In this document: piece after piece, positions 22,840 through 33,066 of the stretch
How positions within the stretch are numbered: the stretch's first letter is position 1
How the letters are laid out: each line of letters opens with the position of its first letter
NCBI GenBank assembly: GCA_032622095.1
Contig: CP136069.1
Span: forward strand, 81,552,958-81,616,957
Direction: 5' to 3'
DNA: 64,000 bases
From: Siphonodentalium dalli
Taxonomy: Eukaryota; Mollusca; Scaphopoda; Gadilida; Siphonodentaliidae
Program-made: the position numbers and the translations under genes
The notes under the pieces: model-generated
Told to the model about the DNA's origin: nothing
Database searches by the model: none
The model's input: only the letters and a program-made list of their open reading frames with translations

Positions 22840-23115
22840 GCTAGATGGTCGCCTTTGTGGTGTCCAACTGGGAATTTCCATCTGCACCTCACCCTTGAAC
22901 CGAAATTCCATTTGCTCCCTCCACATTGGTTAGAATTTTCCAACTGGAACCTCAGTAAATGTTCAAATTGTTGGAAATTTCAAACCTAACATTTCCTATG
23001 TATTGGATATTTACCAACAAAATAATGAAAACAAAGTGGAAAAATTTCGCACTAAATACCGGTGGAAAAATGAACAATCAGAATAATTTCAACCAGTATT
23101 TCCAACTATTGTCGT
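22840..23115. repeat. degenerate GGAAATTTC-rich dispersed repeat
   Basis: Contains CCAACTGGGAATTTCCA, GTTGGAAATTTCAAAC and GCACTAAATACCGGT. Related, equally decayed stretches lie near 8080-8220, 21530-21670 and 37540-37800. It looks like an old repeat family. Confidence 0.45.
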
Positions 23116-23300
23116 GTAAGGCACAACATTTCCAATGTATGTCTTTGTGTTTAAGATCGAGCTATAACATCAAAACATTAGCAGCATGGAGTTGACGAAC
23201 AGTTTATAATGTTTCCAGAACTGTTATCCAATGTTGTCACCGCAAAAGATAATCTGATAATTATATGTTGCCCAAATACTTCTGATATAAGAGTTCTCAG

Positions 23301-23584
23301 TGACTAAGTCGGTTGGGGTACAACTCCAAGCCCTCCAGTGCTGGCGATGGGGGTTCAAATCCACATGATCCATGATGGACTTTGCAACTCGAAACCGTTA
23401 TCTGGTGGAGTTGCCAGTATAAGACACCGATGGTCGGTGGTGGTCGACGAGTTTATCAGCCATTGAAATCACTGATAGATTAGCGTAAGTGTGCGGATTT
23501 CCTCCACCACTAAAACTGGCAATGTCGCGATATGGAATTAGTTGCTGAAAGTTACATTAAACCCCAATCAATAAATCAATCAAC
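23301..23584 (+). mobile_element. tRNA-derived SINE with intact target duplication
   Basis: The head has an RNA polymerase III A-box-like TAAGTCGGTTGGGG and a B-box GGTTCAAATCC at tRNA-like spacing. A body follows, then TCGCGATATGG..TTGCTGAAAG..CATTAAACC and an (AATC/AATA)n tail. The flanks CTGATATAAGAGTTCTCAG (23282-23300) and CTGATATAAGGGCAGCTCAG (23585-23604) are an imperfect target duplication of about 20 bp, expected of LINE-driven retroposition. The 3' module resembles the GCGATATG..GCTGAAAG..GTTAAA tail of mollusc SINEs as I recall them; a library search would settle this. Confidence 0.9.
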
Positions 23585-23604
23585 CTGATATAAGGGCAGC
23601 TCAG

Positions 23605-24610
23605 AAAGCCACAAATTGCCGTTTGTGGGCATACAGCGGACCAAAATTTAGCACGGAAGACTCCATCCTAATCATATATACATCTCATTCACACAAATCC
23701 TTTTTATGTGTTCAAGCACATTAAACCCGTATACACGGTCGCATACCTTGAAGCGAACATGATTATTCCTTACCAAAATTGAGTCAGATTCATCAGGAAC
23801 ATTTCAGTGCTTTAGATATTGGCCATCTTCACCTTCTGAGTTGGATATCTAACCCAATTATCGGGGGCAAACTGTTCCTTGCGTTTCATCTGGACCCAAC
23901 CTAATTGAATCAGACTTCTACAAAGCCCAACCAGACCGCCCCGCGGGTTCTGACGGACATTTCTGGGCCTGTTATCATTCGATTAGCTACGTTAGGCCGG
24001 GGCTTGTAAGTAAATGATACGTATTTGTCCTCGCAATTATAGGTTATATCTGTAAACAGCCAGGCCTGTGTGGTCACGCATGTCTGTAACATCCATCATC
24101 GCCATGCATTGGAAACCCGCCATGCTATAATTTGTTTTGGTTTATTCCGGTCATTCCACCGCTTTAGAGGGTGCTCAGAGCTGAGAGACACACCAAATCC
24201 CTTGGCTTCGGAAATATCCATATCGTGATCGCCTATATAATCACGCTAACGTCTAAATTGAGTGTCTCTAAAATATCACAGAACGCGCTGTAATATTATT
24301 GAGGTATATATAAAATCCTCAATGCATATTTCAACATTGATCGAAGCTAGCAAAGGCTTTAACATATACCAATCCACGAGTGAACACGCATTCAAACTTC
24401 AGATGCAGCATAAACATCGACAAACATAAGAAAATAGTTCTTTTCTCAAATAGCTATAGCAGATTACCTAGCGAAGTTAATTGTTGGTGCAGAAAAAATA
24501 AATACACATTCAAGAATACCATAGACATACAACTGGCTGACAACAGATATGATTGTGCATTAATAAGTTTGCATGTGATATGATAAATTATGTGCGCATG
24601 CGTGCATGTA
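23605..24610. other. intronic sequence, nothing recognised
   Basis: No repeat ends or exon signals. Short frames at 23910-24092 and 24380-24583 have no domain. Confidence 0.4.
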
Positions 24611-24906
24611 TAGTTTAAACATATTTTATTGTATCATTAATGTACAATTGGGATTGGAGCACAATTTATACAACTTAGATAGCTCCTCTCCCCATACAAT
24701 TACACACGTTATTGTAATAACAAGATGGTATATATATGTTTAAATTGTTTTATGTGTTACCAGATCCAGGTTCGATATGTGAGTTCATTTAGTTTGATTA
24801 CTGATTGTTGACGTTTGGAGAGATGTGTTAGTTAATTTAGTAGTAGCTTTTGTGTACTAAAATGATGGCGTTCGCGCGTGACGTTGACCCAGAGGTGGTG
24901 AATTTG

Positions 24907-25572
24907 TTAATTGGTAAAGCGGTTTGTAGCGACTATATATTTTTGAACTTCTGCAAATATTAATTTGTTTTTGTTATTACTAATGTTTGGTATACCTTTT
25001 AGGAGGTCGGTGATATTGTATAAAGTGATACATTTTGTTCTAAGCCTGTTAAAAAGTCGTACGCGTTGTCTGGTATATAGGGGCATAATAAAAAGTAATA
25101 GTGGGGCGTCTTCGATTTCGTTTCCACAATCACAGAATGGGCTAACAGCTATGTGGTTTTCGAATTTGTCGTGATTTAAGTCGCTGCATTTGTTTCTCAA
25201 TTTGGTATGTATTATATTGTTTTTTTCTGGAACCGGTATAATAGTAGTTTGGGTTTGGGTATGTAGTATATAATTTTGAGGAATATCTTGAATTAACGTA
25301 TATAAGCTTTCAGCTTTGGTTACAATGTCGGGGAGTTTGTTCCAAGTTAGGCAATTTTTTTGCATGAACGATTTTCTGAAATGTTCAGTTTCGCAATAAT
25401 ATGCGTAGAAGTCGCCAGGTCTTCTGAAGGAATAGCCCGAAACCTCACCGGCTCGTGGTGGTAGGAGTACGGTTAGATAACTAGGTGCGTCAGCATTTAT
25501 TATTTTGTAGAGCGTTTTTAATTTGTGAAATTCGCGTCTTATTTGTAGTGTGGGCCAGCCACCTTCAAGCAT
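24907..25572 (-). pseudogene. LINE ORF2 C-terminal region
   Basis: A 221-codon frame that continues the reverse-transcriptase frame after a frameshift. Early residues WPTLQIRREFHKLKTLYKI match the post-RT thumb/linker segment common in CR1/Jockey-type ORF2. The C-terminal half has CDCGNEIEDAPLLLF, a decayed form of the usual CxCG-x-ED-x-x-H-LL-x-CP-x-Y cysteine/histidine motif: the His and the second Cys are missing. The annotated Met start is only a frame artefact; the natural protein would have read in from upstream. Not functional. Confidence 0.8.
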
Positions 25573-25663
25573 TAAATCTGGGGCGCGTTAATCCACTGAC
25601 AATTCTTGCTGCATCTTTATGAAGGCGATCGAGTCTTTCAGTTTGTTGTTGTGGCGCACAATC

Positions 25664-26293
25664 CTAGACAATATCAACGTAATCCATTAGGGGCAGTATA
25701 TAAGTTAGATAAATACATTCAAGTATCTTTCGGTCAAGCTTATATTTTAGCTTTCTGAGGTGGGATAATCTGGCAGAAACCTTTTTCGCTACATTATCCA
25801 GATAATTGTTCCATTTGAGATTATTTTGGAGTTCCAGACCAAGATGCGTGTGCGAATCTACAAAGGAGACGTCGTTTCCCTGGAATTGCAAGTTGAGATG
25901 GGGTTTTCCGGATACTGGGGAGTAAGATAGCGCTACAGTTTTTAATGGATTAAATGACACCAGCCATTTATGATCCCATTCGTCAATTTTATTCAAGTCG
26001 TTATTTAAATCACTTGTAAGAATATCCATATCGTAATGAGAGGCAGTCAAGCATGTATCGTCTGAGAGCATTCGAGTATCGGATTGGGTGACGTCAGGTA
26101 GGTCGTTTGACTCGTTTATATAGACCAGAAATGGGAAGGGGCCCAATATTAATAATTGGGGCACCCCTGCTGGGATATGTTTCAAGTCAGAATATGTATT
26201 ATTTACAAGAACTCTTTGCTTTCTGTTATGTAGGTAATCCTCCAGCCAGGTCAGAAGTCGTCCTCTGATTCCACAGTGACTCAACTTATACAC
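25664..26293 (-). pseudogene. LINE reverse transcriptase fragment
   Basis: A 209-codon frame covering the RT palm and beyond. It has GIRGRLLTWLEDYLHNRKQ (motif before block B), GVPQLLILGP in place of the usual GVPQGS(V/I)LGP, and LSDDT where active enzymes have FADDT, so both Asp remain but neighbours are altered. The later HLGLEL..KW..YLD..AKKVS..LS-LRKLK segment is typical of LINE RT thumb regions. It ends at an in-frame stop after DYVDIV. The next bases still encode RLDRLHKDAARIVSG in the same frame, then another stop and a frame change into 24907..25572. Blocks 0 to 3 of the RT and the endonuclease are missing. Confidence 0.9.
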
Positions 26294-26339
26294 CAGCCCC
26301 CGTGCATGTTGTGTGTTGGATTATCTGCTGCATACACAC

Positions 26340-26725
26340 CGGTTTAGGGGCATAATGGTAAATGCCTATTTTTGGCACCGTCTGGCACCATCTTCATATG
26401 GCATTGTATGGTACCATACGGTGCCAAAAATGGTAAATGTGTATTTTTTGCATTGTATGACACCATCTATGGTACTGTATGGCACCATCTTCATATGGCA
26501 TTGTATGGTACCATTTTTAGGTGCAAAATGGTAAATTCCTATTTTTGGCCCCATCTTCATATGGCACACTATCTTTAGGTGCAAAATGGTAAATTCCTAT
26601 TTTTGGCACCGCACGACAACATCTTTATATGTCACTGTATCATCCTCATTTTGTATGACATCGTATGATACCTGTCACCGTGATCATATGGCACCGAATG
26701 GCACCGACGATGCCAGACTGGCACC
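26340..26725. repeat. degenerate GGCACCATCTTCATATGGCA tandem repeat
   Basis: GGCACCATCTTCATATGGCA, ATTGTATGGTACCAT and AAATGGTAAATTCCTATTTT alternate in a period of about 80-85 bp that frays towards 26700. The overlapping frames on both strands are repeat products. Confidence 0.75.
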
Positions 26726-26951
26726 TTCATGCTCGCAGAACAGTAATCATAATAAGTCTTTTAATCATACCGCTCACATAATGCTTCTATCACAGGAATG
26801 CCTTATTACAACTATTTATACTCCGCACGTAAGGTAGTTACATAATCGATAACAGAAAAACATACAAGTGTGCACCCCTAGTAAAGTATAATGGTTCCAT
26901 TGAACTTAAAGCATCTTGCCGTGTCAACTATTTTAGCACCCAGAGGTGAAA

Positions 26952-27205
26952 CCCACCTAGATTGGATCTTTCTGAAATTTTGCGAAAACCCTATGCGAAT
27001 GCATTCTCTTATACACGCGAGTCGCCCATAGGGCGCTTCGCATATATAAGAGAATACATTGGCCTAACAATATTTACATTGACCTTGTAAGCCAGTGCAT
27101 TCTTTGATATATGCGATGCTCCCTATGAGAGACTCGCATATAAAGAGCATGCACTGGCACGGGATATGCAATGCTGCACCAGCGCAGCCCCCCGTCATGA
27201 AAGGA
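26952..27205. mobile_element. double-hairpin TTAA MITE, copy 2
   Basis: Same plan as 7652..7924: hairpins at about 26997-27062 and 27092-27158 with GCATTCTCTTATA..GCGA cores, the shared linker GGCCTAACAATATTTA, and GCACCAGCGCAG near the right end. The right border is TTAA (27206-27209); the left border is decayed. The two copies are clearly diverged. Confidence 0.8.
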
Positions 27206-27209
27206 TTAA

Positions 27210-27833
27210 CCAAATTTTAAGCTTCACTGTACACGAACCCGACCAAATTTCCTACTTCGGAGAGACATCTATATACTGACTCATTGTTTTTATTTTAAAT
27301 TTCGCCACTGTAACAAAAAGTTATTCCAGTCACAGTTTTGAAAGAGGGAAAACATAGAAATCATCTGGTATTCAAAATTTCGGAGGTAAAAGCTTGAATT
27401 GTATTTTTATTGTAGAACAATTGTGTCAATGAAGTTTTCTTGAATGGTAAATGATGCAACATAGGTGTTGGTTTGCTCGTTCCTTGAATCTATATGATTA
27501 GCCTTTAGTTTGTGCCAGTTGAATTCCATGTTCTGTACTCATTACGGAGAGAGAGTGGGGCATTTCACACCAACTGTTGCTGTTCCACTATACTCATAGA
27601 AATAAGGCTTAATTTGGAAATTTGTCGTATTCATCAACACTGATCAGTGGCTATTCAGATAAGATCCGGTTTTCCCACCGACAGAGAAAAGGCATGGTTC
27701 ATTTTAGCGTCTTATTGTTGGCACTCAACAAGAATTCGCTTCACTACAATATCACATTGCCCAACCGATCCGCGTCATGTCAATGCATTAAATAAGACAG
27801 TCAGAGCAATTTGGCATTTTTGATGAAGTAATA
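27210..27833. other. spacer, nothing recognised
   Basis: AT-rich, no coding signal. Confidence 0.4.
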
Positions 27834-28180
27834 CTTTTTCCCTTCTGGGAAGTTTCTATATCCCCTAATTTGCAGAAGATAAAATGTATAATCGAGGTGC
27901 ATGACTATTGGATGAACACCACCAACTTCACTATGGTATACTTCAATCGGATCACAGGTCTCCCATAGCAGTTGAGGCCTAAGCAGAATGAGGTTCCCAG
28001 AGGGTGAATTTCGTGACGCTAGCCCACCTTGCGGGGTAGCACCACTAAGTTCACCCTCTGGGGACCTCATTCTGCAAATGACAGACACAACATTTGCAGG
28101 CTTGCACACGAAACACATTCAAGATTAATTTTGATAGTCTGGTTAATATATAGTGCATTTGAATAGGAAAATAACTGAGA
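27834..28180. mobile_element. CAAGCCTGCAAAT-family element (right half) with duplicated flank
   Basis: Matches 37205..37530, including past the element's GCAGGCTTG end (28104). The flank CACACGAAACACATTCAAGATTAA and the stretch up to AACAGG/AATAGGAAAATAACT are shared too. The insertion and its flank were therefore duplicated together. The 3' end lies about 170 bp from the NOS1AP exon's donor side. Confidence 0.75.
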
Positions 28181-28349
28181 AAATAAATAAGTATAAACAA
28201 ATATACTTTTTGCAATGTAATGGGAAGAAATATATTATCAAATATTTAATTGATCTCAAGTAGAGGCATCATCTGGCGATTTATAGCGTCTCGGACCCAA
28301 ATGTGACTTGTTTTAAATCAGACCAATGTATACATGTATATATATTCAC

Positions 28350-28442
28350 CTTTTTCTTCTTTCTGAGTCCGACCTTGACCCCGTCAACTGTTACTGTTAC
28401 TGTAACCTTTTTCTTCTTTATAGCCTTTGCCTTGAACTCGTA
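28350..28442 (-). CDS. NOS1AP: NOS1AP/CAPON-like PTB-domain exon (93 bp)
   Basis: An internal exon of exactly 31 codons. On the minus strand a strong acceptor (TTCCTTTATTTCAG) precedes it and a GTGAATA donor follows AAAAAG. The peptide starts [15 protein letters not shown], continues with VDGVKVGL and ends RKKKK. In NOS1AP (CAPON) the PTB domain has YEFKAKNIKKKKVS..VDGVKVILKKKKK at this place, so the start, length and lysine-rich end agree. I know no other PTB family (DAB, NUMB, GULP, SHC) with this signature. The PTB domain of CAPON binds Dexras1, synapsins and Scribble and links them to nNOS. The exon begins and ends in phase 0 and joins the exon at 8696..8754, whose peptide continues the same domain. 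The preceding exon (the EAKYVGS..RRIR part in vertebrates) was not found in 28443-64000, which suggests that intron is longer than 35 kb. Confidence 0.93.
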
Positions 28443-28730
28443 CTGAAATAAAGGAACAGGTGACAAAAGTGGAGATCAAAAGCAGACTGTCTTTCGAAAA
28501 AAAGCATTTGAATTAAATTCTTGAGAGAAGTAACCTTCTACAGTTAATTTGGATGCATATGTGTGAACACGACCACCCGCATGTTTTCTAATGCATGATC
28601 AGTCCTCAATGCTCAACATCAATGGTCTTCTCTGTTAATTTATGTGTTCAACGCCTTCGGTTGAAACTCCAACTGGTATCAGTCAGTGCACACCGCAGGG
28701 ATCCAGGAACTGTTTTTATATTATGTTTTA

Positions 28731-29768
28731 TTATATTATAGAAGGGCCACAGGTCGATTTTCGAGGAAATCACGCCGAGTCTGGGAAAATGGTTTCCAAA
28801 ACACTTTTATTTCAAAATATAACTCTTTGTTGACATCAATTCCCCTTCCTAATTCCCATTCCTCAGACATTATTCTTCAAAACTAACAGCAATAAAATAT
28901 GTTAAAGCAAACCAGTGTGATACAATTTAACCCAAAATCCATAACATGATTGATTTTACTTAAATGTCGATTTAAATAAATTTCCAGTCGATTTCAATAA
29001 AATTCTCGTCAAATAGCTTATATTTCCACACACAAAATCGGGCTATCTAGCCGAGAATCGCAGTGATGGTGTATACAAATCACACACAGTGATACGGTGT
29101 CTATTTGTGACAATAAGTTCCAAAAATGACAATCAATTATTTCCTCTTCACATGTCAGCTGTCTGTTCTAATGATGTCGATAAAGACCACCGACAAGAGA
29201 TAAGAATAAGAGAAAATATGATTGGCTGCGAAACTGAATGTAGCTAATTAGATTATCACCAATCTTATACAGTTATTATGGTGAACGTTTTGTTTCAAAA
29301 TGGCAGCTTATATGATAAACTGACACATAGCTCGGCTTGGTGACAAAATTAATTGTGAATAGTTTCTCATTAGAGTTTCCCAATCATATAATTGTTCTTG
29401 GCAAGTTGCGCTAGGTATATTTATGCAGTTAGTTATAGAGTACACTAACACGTGGCATTGTGAAATTGCTAGAAATGGCGTGTTGGGTCCAGAAATAGAC
29501 TTTGCTGGACGGACGGACGGTGAGATGGACATTTAAAAAAATCGATCAGGTTTCGGATTTGGGGTTAGATTTTCTCAAATTAGTTTCACTTTATCATATT
29601 TTATGAGTATTTTTTATGGCTGTTAGTTTCGAAGAATAATGTCTGAGGAAGGGGAATTGCTATCAAGAAAAGTAGTATTTTGAAATAAAAAGTGTCGTTG
29701 TTGTCATTTCCCAGACTTGGTGTGATTTCCTCGAAAATCGGCCTGCATGGGATCCCTTCTTTATATAT
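28731..29768. mobile_element. long inverted repeat next to the NOS1AP exon
   Basis: Left arm (28731-28912) with CGATTTTCGAGGAAATCAC, GAGTCTGGGAAA and CCTCAGACATTATTCTTC. Right arm (29589-29763) is its reverse complement (GAAGAATAATGTCTGAGG, TTTCCCAGACTTGG, TGATTTCCTCGAAAATCG). Arms of about 175 bp enclose about 680 bp of AT-rich sequence with no gene. The left arm starts about 290 bp from the exon's acceptor. Confidence 0.75.
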
Positions 29769-29770
29769 AA

Positions 29771-30078
29771 CTAGCTGATGTGCCCGACTTCGTCGGGGCT
29801 ATTTTGGGATTTCTTTGTGATCGCCTCCGTCTGGGCAGAATATACAGCGTCGATCGGTCCAGAACATGCCTATGTGAGCGTATACGAACGAGGTCAATGT
29901 TAAGGACACGGTCGCGCGTGAAATTGGACCCGCCCATATTGTTCTCGGGATCAAAGTAAGCCTACATACCAAATTTGAGTTCGATCGGTCGAGGTCCAGA
30001 AACATGCCTATATTAGCGTATTTGAGCGAGGTAAAAGATCAAGGTCAAGGACACGGTCGCACGTGAAATTAGACCAGC
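29771..30078 (+). mobile_element. CTAGCTGATGTGCCCGACTTC repeat, left part, split by insertion
   Basis: Begins ACTAGCTGATGTGCCCGACTT and runs to AGACCAGC, where the foldback element starts. It contains an internal partial duplication of the AAACATGCCTAT..GACACGGTCGC segment. The sequence resumes at 36327 with CCAGCCCATATTGTT. Confidence 0.75.
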
Positions 30079-30385
30079 TGTTACGCCGAGTTATGTAGTA
30101 ACTGACGAGTTTTGTGGTAGCTCACGAGTTATGTAGTAACAATCGACGAGTTTTGTGGTAGCTCACGAGTTTTGTAGTAAAACCGACGAGTTATGTAGTA
30201 ATTTGGGTTACGAGTTTTGTAGTAAAATATCGACGAGTTTTGTAGTAAAAAACAAGCTAACGAGTTTTGTAGTAATACTCGTCGAGTTTTGTAGCAACAA
30301 TTTTTAGTCAGTTTCAAAGGCGGGTTTGGACTTAATAAAATCGTATATAGTAAATGCAATGTTTTTTGTGTAAGTGTTTGTGTGG
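30079..30385 (+). repeat. left terminal repeat of the foldback element
   Basis: About ten GACGAGTTTTGTAGTA or ACGAGTTATGTAGTA units with variable linkers, then AGTCAGTTTCAAAGGCGGG and TGTGGTGGACGTTAATGACG. Nearly identical, inverted, to 36013..36326. Confidence 0.85.
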
Positions 30386-31850
30386 TGGACGTTAATGACG
30401 TTGTAGCTCAACTTGATGTTGGTCCCTCGTCACTGCTGCGTCGTTTCTCATCAGATCTGAGCCAAACTTCGTACATAGAAGTACTATGGCCATGGTATTA
30501 ACTTGAACCTGGCCCCCATTACGTCAAACGTCGCGTCCTGACGTTAATGACATTGTAGCTCAATCTGATGGTGGTCCATCGTCATTCATCCGCTGTTTAT
30601 CGGCAGATCGGGACGAAACTTGATACATAGACGTATTGTGGCCATGTTATTTATGTGGACTTGATCCCGATTACATCAGACGTCGCGTTCTGACCTTAAT
30701 GACGTTGTAGCTCAACTTTATATTGGTCCCTCGTCACTGCCGTGCCGTTTTACGGCAGATATGAGCGAAACTTCGTACCTAGAAGTAGGCCTACTATGGC
30801 CATATTATTAACTTGGACCTAGTCCCCATTACACCAGACGTCGCGTTATGACGTTAATGACGTTGTAGCTCAACTCGATGATGGTCTCTCGTCACTCCTC
30901 CGCAGTTTATCGGCAGATCAGTTCGAAACTTGGTACATAGACGTATTGTGGCCATGTTATTTGTGTGGACCTGGTCCCGATTACCCCAGACGTCGCGTTC
31001 TGACCTTAAAGTCATTGTAGCTCAACTTGATATTGGTCCCTCGTCACTGCTGTGCCGTTTTACGGCAGATATGAGCGAAACTTCGTACCTAAAAGTACTC
31101 TGGCCATGTTATTAACTTGGACCTGGTCCCCATTACGTCATATGTGGTCCATCGTCACTCATCCGCTGTTTATCGGCAGATCGGGACGAATCTTGGTACA
31201 TAGACGTATTGTGGCCATGTTATTGATGTGGACCAGGTCCCGATTACGTTAGCCGTCGCGTCCTGGCGCAATGACGTTGTAGCTCAACCGGATGGTGATC
31301 CATCGTCACTCATCCGCTGTTTCTCGGCAGATCGTACTTCGTACCTAGAAGTACTATGGCCATGTTATTAACTTGAACCTGTTATTTATGTGGATCTGGT
31401 CCCGATTACCTCAGATGTCGCGTTCTGACGTTAATGACGTTCTAGCTCAACTTGATATTGGTCCCTCGTCACTGCTGTTTTTCGGCAGATATGAGCGAAA
31501 CTTGGCACATAGAAGTGCTGTGGCCATGTTAGTAACTTGGGCCTGGTCGCGATAACATCGGATGTCGCGTTCTGACGTTAATGACATTGCGCATCAACTT
31601 GACAGACCGGGGAGAAACGTCGTATCTAGAAGTAGCATGGTATTAGTAACACGGACCTAGTCGCGATTACGTCGGACGTCTCGTTCTGAGGTTAATAACA
31701 TTGTAGCTCAACTTGGGGTTGTTCCACCGTCTCCCGACAGATCGGGACAAAATCTTGTATCTAAAGGTATTTCGTTCAGGTTAATTGGATGGTCTTGGTA
31801 GCGATTGCCCCATACGTCGGGCTCTGACGTTAATGGCTTTGTAGCTGAAC
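30386..31850 (+). repeat. left arm tandem array, about 155-bp units alternating in two types
   Basis: Each unit opens with TTAATGACGTTGTAGCTCAA and contains GGTCC.TCGTCACT, a GGCAGAT segment, TATGGCCATGTTATT and ATTACGTCAGACGTCGCG. Type A carries GATATTGGTCCCTCGTCACT and GAGCGAAACTTCGTACCTAG. Type B carries GATGGTGGTCC and CGGAC/GACGTATTGTGGCC variants. A+B form a dimer of about 310 bp. The units decay towards the core. Confidence 0.8.
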
Positions 31851-32240
31851 TATGTTGTTCATCTGCACTCCATCTATAAATCGCGACATAACCGAGGGGT
31901 ATTTTGCGTCTCAAATTGGAAATAGAAAGATGGCGCGATTCGTCCCGATAAAAATCAGTTACAACGTGTTGATTTTGCTTTCAAGTTTTGCCGAAACATG
32001 CTCTATTTCAAAGAGGCGGCTTCGTCGACGTTTTGGTTTTCCGCGAACCTCGACAATGATTTATGGATAATCTAGAGAGCGATCATGATTTTAAAATCAG
32101 GTACGTATCATAACAAAAACAAATTAACGGCTTGTTTAAAGTAGCATTGTCTACATGCTTTCGAAAATATATATGTGTCAGTTTCACTGCAGGTAATGAA
32201 TTCAGCATGTTGGGAAACCCGGGCCCGGTAGGCGTTTTTG
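31851..32240. other. unique core segment of the foldback element
   Basis: The only stretch of the element that is not obviously repetitive. It contains AAATCGCGACATAACCGAGG and a 72-codon plus frame (31852-32070) with no domain I recognise. If the element ever coded for anything here, little is left. Confidence 0.5.
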
Positions 32241-33066
32241 TGGTTCGTCAATTGTTACTACAAAACTCGTCGATGTTACTACAAAACTCGTCGATTGTTA
32301 CTGCAAAACTCGTCAATTTTACCACAAAACTTGTCAATTGTTACTACGAAACTCGTCAATTGTTACTAAAAACTCGTCGATTGTTACTACAAAACTCGTC
32401 GATTTTACTACAAAACTCGTCAAATTTACAACAAATCTCGTCGATTTTACTACAAAACTCGTCAATTGTCACCACAAAACTCGTCAATTTTACCACAAAT
32501 CTCGTCGATTTTACTACAAAACTCGTCGATGTTACTACAAATCTCGTCGATTGTTACTACAAAACTCGTCAATTTTACCACAAAACTCGTCAATTGTTAC
32601 TACAAAACTCGTCAATTGTTACTACAAAACTCGTCGATTGTTACTACAAAACTCGTCGATTTTACTACAAATCTCGTCAATTTTACAACAAAACTCGTCA
32701 ATTTTATCAAAAAACTCGTCAATTGTTACTACAAAACTCGTCGATGTTACTACAAAACTCGTCGATTGTTACTACAAAACTCACTAAGTTTACCACAAAA
32801 CTCGTCAATTGTTACTACGAAACTCGTCAATTGTTACTACAAAACTCGTCGGTTGTTACTACAAAACTCGTCGATTTTACTACAAAACTCGTCAATTTTA
32901 CAACAAATCTCGTCGATTTTACTACAAAACTCGTCAATTGTCACCACAAAACTCGTCAATTTTACCACAAATCTCGTCGATTTTACTACAAAACTCGTCG
33001 ATGTTACTACAAAACTCGTCGATTGTTACTACAAAACTCGTCAATTTAAACATAAAACTCGTCAAG
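32241..33066 (+). repeat. core minisatellite of ACTACAAAACTCGTC units
   Basis: About 45 units of 15-20 bp: TTACTACAAAACTCGTCGAT with TTTTAC, TGTTAC and GTTAC spacers. The motif is the same as in the terminal repeats, in the right-terminus orientation. A longer segment is repeated: the unit order around 32338-32560 recurs around 32809-33020, so block duplication has occurred. Open frames of up to 305 codons are products of the repeat. Confidence 0.88.

Larger units (their letters stand above)
24615..26330 (-). mobile_element. 5'-truncated non-LTR retrotransposon (LINE), CR1/Jockey-like
   Basis: The minus strand carries the later part of a reverse transcriptase, a linker and a C-terminal cysteine motif. 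A 3' UTR of about 290 bp follows, containing GGGGAGAGGAGCTATCTAAG and a CAATAAAAT signal near its end (about 24620-24630). The first RT motifs are absent, so the copy is 5' truncated. Internal stops and a frameshift show that it is dead. Clade assignment rests on the overall look of the RT, the C-terminal CxC-type motif and the 3' UTR. Confidence 0.85.
8755..28349 (-). other. NOS1AP: NOS1AP-like intron, about 19.6 kb
   Basis: This interval lies between the two recognised exons, with donor GTGAATA at its minus-strand start (28349 and downward) and acceptor TTCCAG at its end (8755). It is filled with MITEs, a SINE, a LINE fragment and simple repeats. An unseen micro-exon cannot be excluded, but the PTB alignment is continuous across the junction and the phases match, so none is needed. 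Confidence 0.75.

Noticed and set aside
23301-23370. Genuine tRNA gene
   Set aside because: A and B boxes are present but the cloverleaf is not convincing, and the segment is the head of a complete SINE with tail and target duplication.
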